From JAWLCQ01 sp041687095 (GTDB lineage: Bacteria > Planctomycetota > Phycisphaerae > SM23-33), in the NCBI GenBank assembly GCA_041687095.1, contig JAWLCQ010000005.1, positions 19,990 through 83,989 on the forward strand: a stretch of 64,000 nt of DNA. The letters run 5' to 3'. Below, one piece after another: positions 8,108 through 16,896 of the stretch. Each line of letters starts with the position of its first letter. Positions within the stretch are counted from its first letter, which is position 1. Both the position numbers and the translations under genes were made by a program. Below the pieces are notes generated by a model that did no database searches, was not told where the DNA came from, and saw only the letters and a program-made list of their open reading frames with translations.

Positions 8108-10187
8108 GAGTAGTAGTATAAGACAGCCCCCCGTCCACGACCAGATCCCCGACACGGTGATCCTGCTTGCGACGCCGACCTTCGAGGCAGCGGACGCCTC
8201 AGACAAGACCATGCCCCGCTTCCGCATGGTCGCCTACACCGGCGGGGCGATGCGGGTCACGGGCTTCCCGCACCCGGTGGTCGTGGACCTTGAGGGCCTG
8301 GCCATCGACCGCCAGGACATCCCCGTCCGCCTCGACCACAACCCCCGCCAGGGCGTGGGGCACACGCAGCGCGTGGCCATCGAAGGCGGGCAGATCCTCG
8401 CCGATGGGATCATCAGCCGCGACACCTCCTGGGCCCGCGACGTGGCCAAGAGTGCCGTCAACGGCTTCCCCTGGCAGGCGTCCATCGGAGCGGCCGTCGT
8501 GGACGCGGAGTTCGTGCCCAACGGCCAGACGGTCTCCGTCAACGGACGGACGTTCGTCGGGCCGCTTCACGTCGTTCGCCGCGCGGTGCTCAAGGAGATC
8601 TCGTTCGTCGATAGCGGCGCCGACCCCGCCACCAGCGCCCGCATCGCCGCCCAGTACGCCGCACAGTCCCAGACCACCCAAGATGAGGAGATCGATCGTA
8701 TGACCAGTCCCCAGACCCCGACCCCCGCCACCGAGGTGCAGACCCCCGAGCCGATCGAGCCCGAGGTCGTCACCGAGGAGACCGTCGAGCCGACCGTGCC
8801 CGAGACGCCCGCCGCGCCCGAGCCCGCCGAGGCCCCCGTCAACCCGGCCATCGTCACCGCCTCGTCTGCCGATGCCGACGCCGTCGTCCAGATGCGCCGC
8901 CGCCTGGCCTCCGAGACCCGCCGCGTCGAGGCCATCCGCCGCCTGTGCGGAGGCAGGCACCCCGACGTCGAGGCCAAGGCCATCGAGGACGGGTGGGACG
9001 AGACGAAGACGGAACTCCACGTCCTGCGGGCCAGCCGCCCCAAGGTCCCCGCCGTCACCGTCCCCCAGCGCCCCAGCGCCCCGCAGGTGTTCGAAGCCGT
9101 GGGGCTCATGAGTGCCGGCGTGACCGCCAGCCGCTTGGAGGCGGCGTACGCCGAGCCGGTGATCGAGGCCGCCGAGCGCCTCCGCGGGGTGGGCATCCAG
9201 GAGTTCTGCGAGCTCGCCTGCGGCCAGCAGCTTCCCCGCTTCCGCCGCGACGCCTCCGGGTGGCTGCAGGCCGCCTTCAGCACCACCAGCCTGCCCGGGA
9301 TCCTCTCGAACATCGCCAACAAGATGCTCCTGGAGGGCTACAGCTACGTCGAGGACGCCTGGAGGCGGGTCGCGAAGGTCGCCAGCGTCAGCGACTTCCG
9401 CGAGCACAGCCGCTACCGCATGAACGGGTCCTTCCGCTTCCAGCAGGTCGGGCCCGACGGGGAGCTCAAGCATGGGCGGCTCGACGAGCAGACCTACGGC
9501 CAGCGGGCCGACACCCACGGGATCATGTTCGCCCTGACCCGCCAGATGATCATCAACGACGACCTGGGTGCCTTCACCGACATCCCCTACCAGATCGGGA
9601 TGGGGGCCGCCGAGGCCATCGCCGACGCCGTCTGGGGGCTGTGGCTCAGCAACCCCGTCCAGTCCGACGGGGCGGCGTTCTTCTCGACGACCCACAAGAA
9701 CTACGCCGAGGGCGCCGACACCACCATGAGCGTGGACGGCCTGACCGCGGCCGAGCTGCTCTTCGGCGAGCAGACCAAGCCCAACGGACGCCCCCTGGCC
9801 GTCCAGCCCCGCATCCTGCTGGTGCCCACCGCGCTGAAGGTCCCGGCGGCGAACCTGATGAACAGCCTGCAACTCAACGAGACCACCACCGTCAACAAGC
9901 CCAAGCCCTCGTCGAACCCCCACGTGGGCAAGTTCGAGGTCATCTCCAGCGTGTACCTCTCCAACGCCTCCTTCACCGGTTCGTCCGGCAAGGCGTGGTA
10001 TCTGCTGGCCGACCCCAACCGTCTGCCCGCCATCGAGGTGGCGTTCCTCAACGGCGTGGACCGGCCCACGGTGGAGAAGACCGACGCGGACTTCTCGACG
10101 CTGGGAATCCAGTTCCGCGGGTACATCGACTTCGGCGTCCGCGAGCAGGACTTCCGCGGAGCGGTTCGGATGAAGGGCGAGGTGTAG
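8106..10187 (+). CDS. Prohead protease - major capsid protein fusion
   Basis: 693 residues. Residues about 25-190 are a prohead protease of HK97/S78 type, with catalytic His in RLDHNP and catalytic Ser in WQASIGAA. Residues 200-260 are a Pro/Glu/Thr-rich linker that may act as scaffold. Residues 300-693 are an HK97-fold capsid subunit (SVSDFREHSRY, TRQMIINDDLGAF, LLADPN). Self-cleavage would release the coat protein. The start at 8106 follows AGGAG at an 11-nt spacing; the next ATG at 8211 has no site. Confidence 0.9.
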   Translation: MSSSIRQPPVHDQIPDTVILLATPTFEAADASDKTMPRFRMVAYTGGAMRVTGFPHPVVVDLEGLAIDRQDIPVRLDHNPRQGVGHTQRVAIEGGQILADGIISRDTSWARDVAKSAVNGFPWQASIGAAVVDAEFVPNGQTVSVNGRTFVGPLHVVRRAVLKEISFVDSGADPATSARIAAQYAAQSQTTQDEEIDRMTSPQTPTPATEVQTPEPIEPEVVTEETVEPTVPETPAAPEPAEAPVNPAIVTASSADADAVVQMRRRLASETRRVEAIRRLCGGRHPDVEAKAIEDGWDETKTELHVLRASRPKVPAVTVPQRPSAPQVFEAVGLMSAGVTASRLEAAYAEPVIEAAERLRGVGIQEFCELACGQQLPRFRRDASGWLQAAFSTTSLPGILSNIANKMLLEGYSYVEDAWRRVAKVASVSDFREHSRYRMNGSFRFQQVGPDGELKHGRLDEQTYGQRADTHGIMFALTRQMIINDDLGAFTDIPYQIGMGAAEAIADAVWGLWLSNPVQSDGAAFFSTTHKNYAEGADTTMSVDGLTAAELLFGEQTKPNGRPLAVQPRILLVPTALKVPAANLMNSLQLNETTTVNKPKPSSNPHVGKFEVISSVYLSNASFTGSSGKAWYLLADPNRLPAIEVAFLNGVDRPTVEKTDADFSTLGIQFRGYIDFGVREQDFRGAVRMKGEV

Positions 10188-10196
10188 GCGACCACA

Positions 10197-10454
10197 TCAC
10201 GGTGATGCATCGGGCCTCTGATCGTTCTGCTCCCCAAGCTCGATGCCCTTGCGTAGGGCCGCAGGAATGAGAATCAGCCCGCAGACAGACCAAGGGAGAG
10301 CGGCGACGCCGAAGGATCCCGTCTTGCCCCATCCCAGCCACTGGAAGAGGAGCACGACCAAGACAGCCGCGAGCGTTCCCCCCGTTCCGCCTGCGACGTA
10401 GGCAAGCAGGAAGCGAATCATCCACCGACGCTCGGATGGCAAGGGCTTCGGCAT
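10197..10454 (-). CDS. Small two-helix membrane protein (moron)
   Basis: 85 residues with two hydrophobic helices, about 16-36 (FLLAYVAGGTGGTLAAVLVV) and 46-63, and charged ends. The ATG at 10454 follows CAGGAG on the minus strand. It lies against the late operon, directly after the capsid stop codon. No family was recognised. Superinfection exclusion is a common job for such prophage membrane proteins, but that is only a suggestion. Confidence 0.68.
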   Translation of the reverse strand: MPKPLPSERRWMIRFLLAYVAGGTGGTLAAVLVVLLFQWLGWGKTGSFGVAALPWSVCGLILIPAALRKGIELGEQNDQRPDASP

Positions 10455-10545
10455 GACTGCGATCTCCTGAAGAGAGACAACGTTACCAGTCAATTCAACG
10501 TAGTGCCCACGAGACTGTGGGTCAAGACCATGGAAGGACAACTGC

Positions 10546-11406
10546 ATGGCAACATTCGTGCATGACGGAAAGAGCATCGACTACACCCCCGTGGCCGCCG
10601 TAGCGGCCGGGGACGTGGTGGTCCTGGGGTCGGTGGTGCTGGTGGCGAAGCTCGACATCGCCGCCGGCCGCCTCGGCGCCCTGGCCGCTACGGGCGTCTA
10701 CGACGTGGCGAAGACCGCCGCTCTGGTGGTCGCGGCCGGCGACGCGGTGTACTGGAACGCCACGACCGCCAAGGCCACCAAGACCACCACCGACGTCTAC
10801 ATGGGCGTGGCCATCGCCGCGGCGGCCGCGGGCGACGCGACGGTGCGGGTGCACCTGCGGAGCCTCCAGGAGGCCGTCGCGGGGCAACTGGGCCTCGCGG
10901 ACCTGTCGGACGTGGGGGCCGCCACGGCGACCGCCGGGCGGGTGCTGGTGGCCGACGGCGACAGCTTCGAGTCCGTCGCCGTCGGCGGGCTCGTGGCGCT
11001 GTCCGCCGCGGGCGTGGTGGGCCTGCCCGACGCCGCCGACGCCGCGCCGGGGCTTCCGCTGGTGTTCGAGAAGGCCTTCGACGGCACGGGGGCCGAGGTC
11101 CACGTCTTCGACGCCGACTGCCCCCGCAAGCTCCGCATCCTCGACGCGTCGGTGCTGATCACCACCGCCGGGGCCGCCGCGGCGGCGGTGACGGCGACGC
11201 TGGATGACGGGACCGACGCGATCACCGACGCCATGGCCGTCAACGACGACCCCCAGACGCTCATCGCCGGGACCATCGTGCGGGCGGGGAGCATCGTCGG
11301 GGCCAAGGCGACGGTGGCGGTCGATGGGACGCTGGACCTCACACTCAGCACCACCACCAACGCGCCGGCGGGCATCGTTCGCGTCCTGGCGCTGCCGGTG
11401 GCGTAA
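10546..11406 (+). CDS. Capsid cement/decoration protein (DUF2190-like N-terminus)
   Basis: 286 residues. The first about 105 residues match the DUF2190 head-decoration pattern: short beta strands, repeated VAAGDVV and GVAIAAAAAGD turns, and a VYWN segment. The remaining 180 residues are a second beta-rich, Ala/Thr-rich domain. Its position directly after the capsid gene fits a capsid-stabilising protein. Composition is very Ala/Val rich, as in neighbouring structural genes. Confidence 0.75.
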   Translation: MATFVHDGKSIDYTPVAAVAAGDVVVLGSVVLVAKLDIAAGRLGALAATGVYDVAKTAALVVAAGDAVYWNATTAKATKTTTDVYMGVAIAAAAAGDATVRVHLRSLQEAVAGQLGLADLSDVGAATATAGRVLVADGDSFESVAVGGLVALSAAGVVGLPDAADAAPGLPLVFEKAFDGTGAEVHVFDADCPRKLRILDASVLITTAGAAAAAVTATLDDGTDAITDAMAVNDDPQTLIAGTIVRAGSIVGAKATVAVDGTLDLTLSTTTNAPAGIVRVLALPVA

Positions 11407-11431
11407 CCCCCAGAGGAGATCAGAGAGAACC

Positions 11432-11815
11432 ATGAACGACCTGTTGGCATCGGCCGAATCGTGGCTGCAGCGGCAAAGGGAACTGCACCTGTCGCGCCCG
11501 GTGGTGTACCGGCGCGGGGACGCGTGCGTCGAGCTCTTCGCCACCAAGGGCCGCACGGGCTACGAGCGGTCCGATGCCAGCGGCGTCATCGTCTCCGCCA
11601 CTGCCACCGACTGGCTGGTGCCGGCGGGGAGGCTGGTGCTCGATGGGGAGTACGCGATTCCTCGAACGGGCGATCGCGTCGTCGATGCATCGGCCGACCG
11701 CACGGCCGTCTACGTCGTCGTCTCCCTCGGGCCCTCGGGCGCGTACGAGCGCACGGGGCCCGAGGGGGCGACGCTGCGGATCCACACCAAGCTGCTGACG
11801 GAGGACCGTTCGTGA
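11432..11815 (+). CDS. Putative head-tail connector component
   Basis: 127 residues. It starts after AGGAGATCAGAGAGAACC, with an N-terminal amphipathic helix (LASAESWLQRQRE) followed by a beta-barrel-like body (VVYRRGDACVELFATKG, DWLVPAGRLVL, GDRVVDAS). Size and position between the decoration protein and the tail-completion gene fit a stopper or neck protein. Its stop overlaps the next GTG start. There are no diagnostic motifs. Confidence 0.6.
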   Translation: MNDLLASAESWLQRQRELHLSRPVVYRRGDACVELFATKGRTGYERSDASGVIVSATATDWLVPAGRLVLDGEYAIPRTGDRVVDASADRTAVYVVVSLGPSGAYERTGPEGATLRIHTKLLTEDRS

Positions 11816-12066
11816 ACGATAGCTGCGACCACCTGAATGAGTGCCACCACCGCTTCGACCGCATCGATGACAAGCTCGACACCCTCGATATCGCCATCCG
11901 CGGCAACGGCAAGCCCGGCCTGGAGCGGCGGGTGACGCTGCTGGAGGTCGCGGCGGCCAGTTCGCGGCGGCTCCTGTGGCTGCTGATCGGCACCGCCGTC
12001 GGAACCGCCGCGAGCACCATCGCGACCCTGCTGCTGGCCCTGGCCCGCGGCGAGGTGCGCCCATGA
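11812..12066 (+). CDS. Small membrane-anchored coiled-coil protein
   Basis: 84 residues from a GTG overlapping the previous TGA. Residues 1-45 contain charged heptads (CHHRFDRIDDKLDTLDIAIRG) like haemolysin XhlA-type phage proteins. Residues 58-78 are one hydrophobic helix (LLWLLIGTAVGTAAS). The stop overlaps the next ATG. A membrane-associated role in lysis or tail assembly is possible; the function is unknown. Confidence 0.65.
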   Translation: MNDSCDHLNECHHRFDRIDDKLDTLDIAIRGNGKPGLERRVTLLEVAAASSRRLLWLLIGTAVGTAASTIATLLLALARGEVRP

Positions 12067-12503
12067 CCGCCGCGGCCATCGAACTCGCCGACGCCCTCGT
12101 GGCGTACCTTGCGTCCCTGGGCCACAGCGCCGTGCGGGCCTACCGCCCCGCGTACGAGATGGAGGCACTCGCCATCGAGACCCGCGAGAAGCCCAAGGTG
12201 ACGGTGATCCCCACCGCCCGCACGCTCCAGTTGGTCTCCCGCACGCGCGGAGCCAGCGACGAGCAGCAGACTGGCATCGTCGTCCAGCGGGTGTGCGAGG
12301 ACGAAGCCCAGCGGGACGCCACCGTCGAGGCCGCCGACGGCATCGCCCTGGCCATCCTGGGCGCGAAGCTTCCGGGCTTCCCCGCCGCGCGGTGCACTCG
12401 CATCGACAACAGCCCGCTGTTCGACCCCGACGACCTCGACGACTTCCGGGTCCTCACCGTGCCCCTCGTGTGCACCTTCCACCTGGCCTTCGAGACCCCG
12501 TAG
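12063..12503 (+). CDS. Putative tail completion/terminator protein
   Basis: 146 residues. An early helix (IELADALVAYLASLG) is followed by alternating strands, with IVVQRVCEDEA at about 80 and a C-terminal VLTVPLVCTFHLAFE strand. Size, fold pattern and position fit the gpU/gp10-like tail terminator that caps the tail tube. It is translationally coupled to the upstream gene through ATGA. The assignment is positional. Confidence 0.55.
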   Translation: MTAAAIELADALVAYLASLGHSAVRAYRPAYEMEALAIETREKPKVTVIPTARTLQLVSRTRGASDEQQTGIVVQRVCEDEAQRDATVEAADGIALAILGAKLPGFPAARCTRIDNSPLFDPDDLDDFRVLTVPLVCTFHLAFETP

Positions 12504-12513
12504 GAGCATCCCC

Positions 12514-12717
12514 ATGGCCATCGGCGATACCTATAGAGAGAGCGGCCCCGACGGCCGGCAGCGCTGGCTGCGGCTCGCCGCCGCCTGGACTGCCCGCGGC
12601 AAGGCCATCCGCCGCTACCGCACCGACAGCGGCGGAGAGCTCACCGTCCAGGCGACGGACGACCGGCGGGCCCTGGCGGAGTTCCGGGCCATCCTCTTTC
12701 GGCGGGAGGAGGAGTAG
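12514..12717 (+). CDS. Small structural-region protein, unknown
   Basis: 67 residues (MAIGDTYRESGPDGRQRWL...), preceded by an AGGAG site and followed within 3 bp by the next gene. It is rich in Arg and Trp with a central helix and a DRRALAEFRAILF C-terminal helix. No family was recognised; its place inside the tail module makes a tail-assembly role possible. Confidence 0.55.
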   Translation: MAIGDTYRESGPDGRQRWLRLAAAWTARGKAIRRYRTDSGGELTVQATDDRRALAEFRAILFRREEE

Positions 12718-12720
12718 CCC

Positions 12721-13401
12721 ATGCGCGTACTCGACATCCCCTTCGAGGACGACCTGGCGACCTACTTCGCCGTCCTCTACGCCCAGAGCGGCTCGTTCTA
12801 CGCCACGTCCGTCGCGGCCAAGTCGGGGGCGCTGGGCGGGCGGTGCGTGCTGGTTCAGACCGAGGGCATCGCCTGGGGCCGCGCGGAGTGGTCCAACGAC
12901 GGACTCGCGCCCGGCCAGGTGCGGGAGATCCGCTGCTGGTTCCGCCCCGTCACCTGGCCCGGGCAGGTCAAGTACGCCTTCCGCCACCAGACGCAGGAGA
13001 ACCTCGACCTGTTCCGCCTCCAGTCGTCCTACAACGAGCCCCAGTGGTGGCTCCAGTCCTACGACGATTCCGGCGGGGCTGTGACGCAGTCGTTCAACCT
13101 CGCCACCAACGTCTGGCACGAACTGATTCTTCGCCAGAAGCGGGCCAGCGCCGCCGGGGTCGCCGATGGCGCCTACTCGCTCCACAGCGGGAGTACCAAG
13201 CTCGCCGAACGGATCAACGTCGCCAACTTCACCCGCGCCCGCGGGGATCAGACCCACCGGCTGACGCTGGGGATGATCACAACGGCCAACGTCGGGGCGT
13301 GCCTCGACTACGACGACTTGCTCGTGACGGTCCCCGACCGTCAGGGGATCTGGTGTCCGGTGATCGGCTCTTCAGTCATCCGCGGAGGAAGGCATGTATA
13401 G
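12721..13401 (+). CDS. Concanavalin/laminin-G-like tail protein
   Basis: 226 residues with the strand pattern of a jelly-roll lectin fold: EIRCWFRPVTW near 63-73, WWLQSYDD, NVWHELILRQ and a late CLDYDDLLVTV strand. This is the usual look of a LamG/concanavalin-like domain in phage receptor-binding or adhesin proteins. It overlaps the following fibre gene by 8 bp. Carbohydrate or surface binding is inferred from the fold only. Confidence 0.6.
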   Translation: MRVLDIPFEDDLATYFAVLYAQSGSFYATSVAAKSGALGGRCVLVQTEGIAWGRAEWSNDGLAPGQVREIRCWFRPVTWPGQVKYAFRHQTQENLDLFRLQSSYNEPQWWLQSYDDSGGAVTQSFNLATNVWHELILRQKRASAAGVADGAYSLHSGSTKLAERINVANFTRARGDQTHRLTLGMITTANVGACLDYDDLLVTVPDRQGIWCPVIGSSVIRGGRHV

Positions 13402-15007
13402 GATCGGCGATACCCTCTATGAGTGCTTCACCACCCACGCCGTCGGCGGCGCAGTCCAGGACGCCGACGCGGACCCCGCCCTCGCGGCAATCCTGCTGGT
13501 CAATGGATTCGTCGACCCGGAGGTCCCCTCCGTCAACAGCGTCGGCACCGGCGAGTACGTGGTCTCCGCGAGCCTGGCGGCGGTGCCCGCCGGTTCGGTG
13601 GTGCAGGTGGTGCTCTGGGCCTCCGTAGGCGGCGTCGCCGGCAAGCTGCCGGGGGGAGCGTACCGTGTGAGCGAGAAGGCGGTGGACGACCTGCACGACT
13701 TTAACCCCACGACCGAGCCGGTGGATGTCGGCTCGGTGGGCGGCTCAATGGTCACCGGGCCCGGGGACCTGGGGCCCGACATCTCGGCACTCAGCACCTT
13801 TGACCCCAGCAGCCAGTCCGTGGATGTCGCCAGCATCAACTGGATGTCCGTCAGCGGGCCCGACGACCTCAAGGCGGATACCTCCGGCCTGAGCATCTTC
13901 GACGCGAACTCGCAGAGCGTGACGGTCTCGGGGAGCGTGGACGTAACGAGCATCAACGGCGCGTGGGTCAATGGCCCCGACGACCTGAAGGCCGATGTGT
14001 CGGGCTTGAGCACCTTCGACGCTTCGATGCAGAGCGTGACGGTCTCGGGGGGCGTGGATGTAACGAGCATCAACGGCACGTGGGTCAACGGACCCGACGA
14101 CTTCAAGGCGGACGTGTCCCTGCTCAGCACCTTCGACGCCGCCTTCGACACCGTGAGCTTCTCGGGTGGCGTGGATGTCACGAGCGTCAACGGCACCCCC
14201 GTCTATGGGCCCGGGGACCTCCGCGCCGACGTGTCGGACCTCAGCACGTTCGACCCGGCATTTGACACGGTGAGCCTCGCTGGCGGCGTGGACATCGCGT
14301 CCGTGCGGGGAGTCGTCGTCTCGGGCGTGGCGGACTTCCGAGCGGACCTGTCGGCGTTGGCCCTGGAGACGACGGTGCAGACGGCCGCCGCGTCCGCGGC
14401 ATCGGCCGATGGCAAGCTGCCCGCCGACACTGGCACCCGCCTGGGCTACCTCGACGGCAGCGTCATCGCCGCCGAGGGCGCCATCCGCGGCGGGACGCAC
14501 ACGCTCCAGTCCCTCGCGGCCGCCATCGATGGGATCACGCCCGGGGGCGACGCCCAGCAGGCGACGCTGCTGGCGGTCAAGACCCAGACGGACCGCATCG
14601 GGGCCCTCGCCACGACGTACCACCCCGTGGGCACCACGGGCGGTTCCCACGTCCTGTACGCCGGGGCCGACTACCGCACCACCGACGGGCTCGCCATCGT
14701 GCGGCGGCTGGAGAACTACGCCGGCCCCGCCGTCGCGGGCAGCCCCGTCACCTTCCGCGTCCTCGACGCCGCCGCGTACCGCGAGACCTCCGCCACAAAG
14801 GCCACCGTCGAGACCGCGGCCGTCGCCACTCTGGACGGCACCACGCTGGTGCTCACCGCCGAACTCACCGGGGCCCAGAGCGGCCTGCTCTGCCCCTCGC
14901 CGCCGGCCAACCAGCGCAACCACCACTACCAGTTCGAGGCCACGCTCGATGGGCGGATCGTCCCCCTCGACAGCGGCGCCCTCACCGTCCGCAAACGCCT
15001 CACCTAA
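13394..15007 (+). CDS. Tail fibre-like protein with six tandem repeats
   Basis: 537 residues. Residues 1-100 are a beta domain. Residues 103-324 hold six tandem units, two of 33 residues and four of 39, with the pattern FD...SV(TVSGG)VDVTSINGxxVxGPDDLKADVSxLST. The region from about 330 to 400 is helical (IAAEGAIRGGTHTLQ). Residues 400-537 are another beta domain. The shorter repeats lack a 6-residue insert. Such repeats build trimeric beta-helical shafts in fibres. The overlap with the preceding lectin-like gene suggests both make one adsorption structure. Confidence 0.7.
   Translation: MYRIGDTLYECFTTHAVGGAVQDADADPALAAILLVNGFVDPEVPSVNSVGTGEYVVSASLAAVPAGSVVQVVLWASVGGVAGKLPGGAYRVSEKAVDDLHDFNPTTEPVDVGSVGGSMVTGPGDLGPDISALSTFDPSSQSVDVASINWMSVSGPDDLKADTSGLSIFDANSQSVTVSGSVDVTSINGAWVNGPDDLKADVSGLSTFDASMQSVTVSGGVDVTSINGTWVNGPDDFKADVSLLSTFDAAFDTVSFSGGVDVTSVNGTPVYGPGDLRADVSDLSTFDPAFDTVSLAGGVDIASVRGVVVSGVADFRADLSALALETTVQTAAASAASADGKLPADTGTRLGYLDGSVIAAEGAIRGGTHTLQSLAAAIDGITPGGDAQQATLLAVKTQTDRIGALATTYHPVGTTGGSHVLYAGADYRTTDGLAIVRRLENYAGPAVAGSPVTFRVLDAAAYRETSATKATVETAAVATLDGTTLVLTAELTGAQSGLLCPSPPANQRNHHYQFEATLDGRIVPLDSGALTVRKRLT
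13700..14365 (+). repeat. Tandem 99/117-bp repeats within the fibre gene
   Basis: Two 99-bp units followed by four 117-bp units, in frame, encoding the 33- and 39-residue repeats. Units 3 and 4 are the most alike at DNA level (shared GTGACGGTCTCGGGG and ACGAGCATCAACGGC blocks), so expansion or contraction by recombination is plausible. Confidence 0.85.
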
Positions 15008-15044
15008 CCCGCATACCGCGCGCGAAGCGCAAGGAGTTGTTCGT

Positions 15045-15479
15045 ATGCCCGACTACGTCCTCGGCATGGATGGCAAGCTGTACTACGGAGCGGACGGGGC
15101 GGCACTGGCCGTCTTGACCGAGATGACCAACGTCCGCGACCTCAACCTCTCGATGGAGGCCGGGGAGGCCGACGTCACCACCCGTGCGAATAACCGCTGG
15201 CGAGCGACCGCCACCACGCTCAAGGAGGCCACCGTCGAGTGGGAGATGCTGTGGAAGCCCTCCGATGCCGGATTTGAAGCGATTCGCGACGCGTACCTCA
15301 ACGGGGTCCTCATCGAACTGGCCGTCCTCGACGGCGACAAGGTGACCGCCGGAACCGAGGGCCCCCGCGGCTCCTGGGCCATCACCCGCTTCGGTCGCAA
15401 CGAGCCCCTGGAGGAAGGGATGACCGTGCCCGTGACGGCGAAGCTCAACACGTTCCGCGAATGGGTCGAGGTGGGCTGA
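15045..15479 (+). CDS. Major tail tube protein
   Basis: 144 residues of the TP901-1-like tail-tube type. It shows the GMDGKLYYG start, MTNVRDLNLSMEAGEADVTTRAN segment near 26-48, EWEMLWKPSD, a long helix with AIRDAYLNG, and the end EEGMTVPVTAKLNT. Hexameric rings of such proteins stack to form the tail tube. It follows GGAG and is coupled to the chaperone gene by TGATG. Confidence 0.8.
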   Translation: MPDYVLGMDGKLYYGADGAALAVLTEMTNVRDLNLSMEAGEADVTTRANNRWRATATTLKEATVEWEMLWKPSDAGFEAIRDAYLNGVLIELAVLDGDKVTAGTEGPRGSWAITRFGRNEPLEEGMTVPVTAKLNTFREWVEVG

Positions 15480-16087
15480 TGCACGGATTCCAGGATAGTG
15501 CGGGCCGCAAGTGGCGGCTGGAACTGACCATCGGCGCGGCCAAACGGGTGCGGGACCTCCTGGGCGAGAACCTCCTCGCCCCCGAGGGCGGCGAGGAACC
15601 CCTCCTCGCCCGCCTCGCCACCGACCCCTGGGTCCTGGCGGACGTGCTGTACGTCCTGCTCCTGCCCCAGGCGCAGGCGGCCGGCGTCAGCGACGAGGAG
15701 TTCGGGGCCTCGCTGGGCGCCGATGCCATCCTCGATGGGCAGACGGCGCTACTGGCGGAGATGGCGGATTTTTTCCACCGCCTGCACCGGACGGACCTCG
15801 CGACGGCCGTCGCCAGGCAGGCCCAGCTCGTGCAGGCGGCGGTGGAAGCGACGGCGGACCGGATCGAGCAAACGGCCGAGGCGGCACTGGCGGAGATCCG
15901 CTCGACCTCTGGCGGGCCGTCTACCGCCTCGCCGGGGTCGTCGGGATCGACCCCGCACCCCTCACGCTCCGCGAACTGCTCGACATGCACGACGGCAAGA
16001 CCCGAAGTGCCTGGGACCACACCGCCGCGATTCTCGAACGGATCACCAACACCGGCTTCGCCCGGCCGCGAAGGCGAGCGAAGCTGA
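15479..16087 (+). CDS. Tail assembly chaperone, first frame (G-like)
   Basis: 202 residues. Residues 1-142 are convincingly coding (KWRLELTIGAAKRVRDLLG, LADVLYVLLLPQAQAAGVS, then a long helix). The last 60 residues are Ser/Pro/Thr-rich while the minus-one frame becomes protein-like, as in lambda G/GT. The gene lies between tail tube and, further on, tape measure, the classical place for this chaperone pair. A perfect slippery heptamer T TTT TTC is at 15769-15775, in phase for minus-one slippage. Confidence 0.72.
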   Translation: MHGFQDSAGRKWRLELTIGAAKRVRDLLGENLLAPEGGEEPLLARLATDPWVLADVLYVLLLPQAQAAGVSDEEFGASLGADAILDGQTALLAEMADFFHRLHRTDLATAVARQAQLVQAAVEATADRIEQTAEAALAEIRSTSGGPSTASPGSSGSTPHPSRSANCSTCTTARPEVPGTTPPRFSNGSPTPASPGREGERS

Positions 16088-16182
16088 CGGACTTCCACCC
16101 CTGCCCGCGCGAGCGCGCGGGCCAGAAAATCAAAAAGCTTGGACCCCTCAAAGCCGCCTTCACCGGCGGGAAAGGACCGTAA
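15892..16182 (+). CDS. Tail assembly chaperone, second frame (GT-like extension)
   Basis: The minus-one frame encodes about 96 coherent residues (LWRAVYRLAGVVGIDP, LTLRELLDMHDGKT, AAILERITNTGFA, then a basic tail). No ATG, GTG or TTG exists in this frame between 15775 and the start of the coherent part. It should therefore be made by ribosomal frameshift from the gene starting at 15479. The fusion would be the GT-like partner that recruits the tape measure. The exact slip point is uncertain; the coordinate marks where coding character appears. Confidence 0.6.
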   Translation, partial: GDPLDLWRAVYRLAGVVGIDPAPLTLRELLDMHDGKTRSAWDHTAAILERITNTGFARPRRRAKLTDFHPCPRERAGQKIKKLGPLKAAFTGGKGP

Positions 16183-16185
16183 CGC

Positions 16186-16533
16186 ATGAACGCCATCTGG
16201 ACAGGACTCTGGACCTTCGTCAATAGCCCCGCCGCCATCGCCGCCTTCGCCGCGGGACTCCTGTGGCTGCTCAATCGCCTGTACGCCGCCCGCCCCCTGT
16301 GGCAGCGGTACGAAGGCACCGTCATCGCCGCCATCAAGGCCGCCGAGAAGGCCATCCCCGACGACGCCCCGAACACCGCCATCCAGCGCCTCGACTTCGC
16401 CCTGCGGTACGTGCTGGATGTGTACGAATCCGCCCGCAGCCGCCCCGCGACGGCGAAGGAGGCCGCCGAGTTCCGCGAGGGCATCCAGGTCGTCCACGCC
16501 GACATCGAGGCCGCCGGGACGCTCGCGAAGTAA
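16186..16533 (+). CDS. Membrane protein, holin-like
   Basis: 115 residues. One hydrophobic helix at about 5-30 (FVNSPAAIAAFAAGLLWLLN) is followed by a long amphipathic helical domain with KAAEKAIPDD and ALRYVLDVYESA. A single membrane anchor plus soluble helices fits a holin or membrane scaffold in a phage late operon; it is not diagnostic. It starts 3 bp after the chaperone stop codon. Confidence 0.6.
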   Translation: MNAIWTGLWTFVNSPAAIAAFAAGLLWLLNRLYAARPLWQRYEGTVIAAIKAAEKAIPDDAPNTAIQRLDFALRYVLDVYESARSRPATAKEAAEFREGIQVVHADIEAAGTLAK

Positions 16534-16558
16534 CCCCTGACCCCCGAGGAGAAGACCC

Positions 16559-16888
16559 ATGGCCACGCTGACCGCACAGTCCCCCGCCCGAACTGCCAAC
16601 GCCCTGACCCTCGCCGCCGCGGCGGCAGGCGGGGACGACTTCGTGAATACCGGCAAGGAGACGCTGCTCGTCCGGTACGCCGGGGTGGGAACGCCCACGC
16701 TCACCCTCGCCACCACGCTTCAGGTCGACGGTCTGGACCTGCCGAACCTGACGGTCGAGTTAGGCGCGGGCGAGACGCATCTGCTGGGGCCGTTCCCCAA
16801 GTCCGTCTACAACAGCGCCCAGGGCACCGTCGCCCTGAGCTACTCCAGCGAGGCCGACATCACGCTGGCCGTCCTGGCGGGAAGCTGA
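16559..16888 (+). CDS. Small beta-rich head/tail decoration-type protein
   Basis: 109 residues, beta-rich: FVNTGKETLLVRYAG near 28-42, a LTLATTLQVDGLDLPNLTVELGAG block, then HLLGPFPKSVYN and VALSYSS. This strand pattern (FxNxGxxxLxVxxxG ... GPFPxxxYN) is common in small phage decoration or capsid-fibre proteins. It starts after GAGGAGAAGACCC. Why it lies between lysis-type genes is unclear. Confidence 0.62.
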   Translation: MATLTAQSPARTANALTLAAAAAGGDDFVNTGKETLLVRYAGVGTPTLTLATTLQVDGLDLPNLTVELGAGETHLLGPFPKSVYNSAQGTVALSYSSEADITLAVLAGS

Positions 16889-16896
16889 GGCACGCC

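Noticed and set aside
15769..15775. T TTT TTC as the proven frameshift site
   Set aside because: The sequence is a perfect heptamer in phase, but the protein after it is unlike coding sequence for 40 codons, so it is kept only as a candidate.
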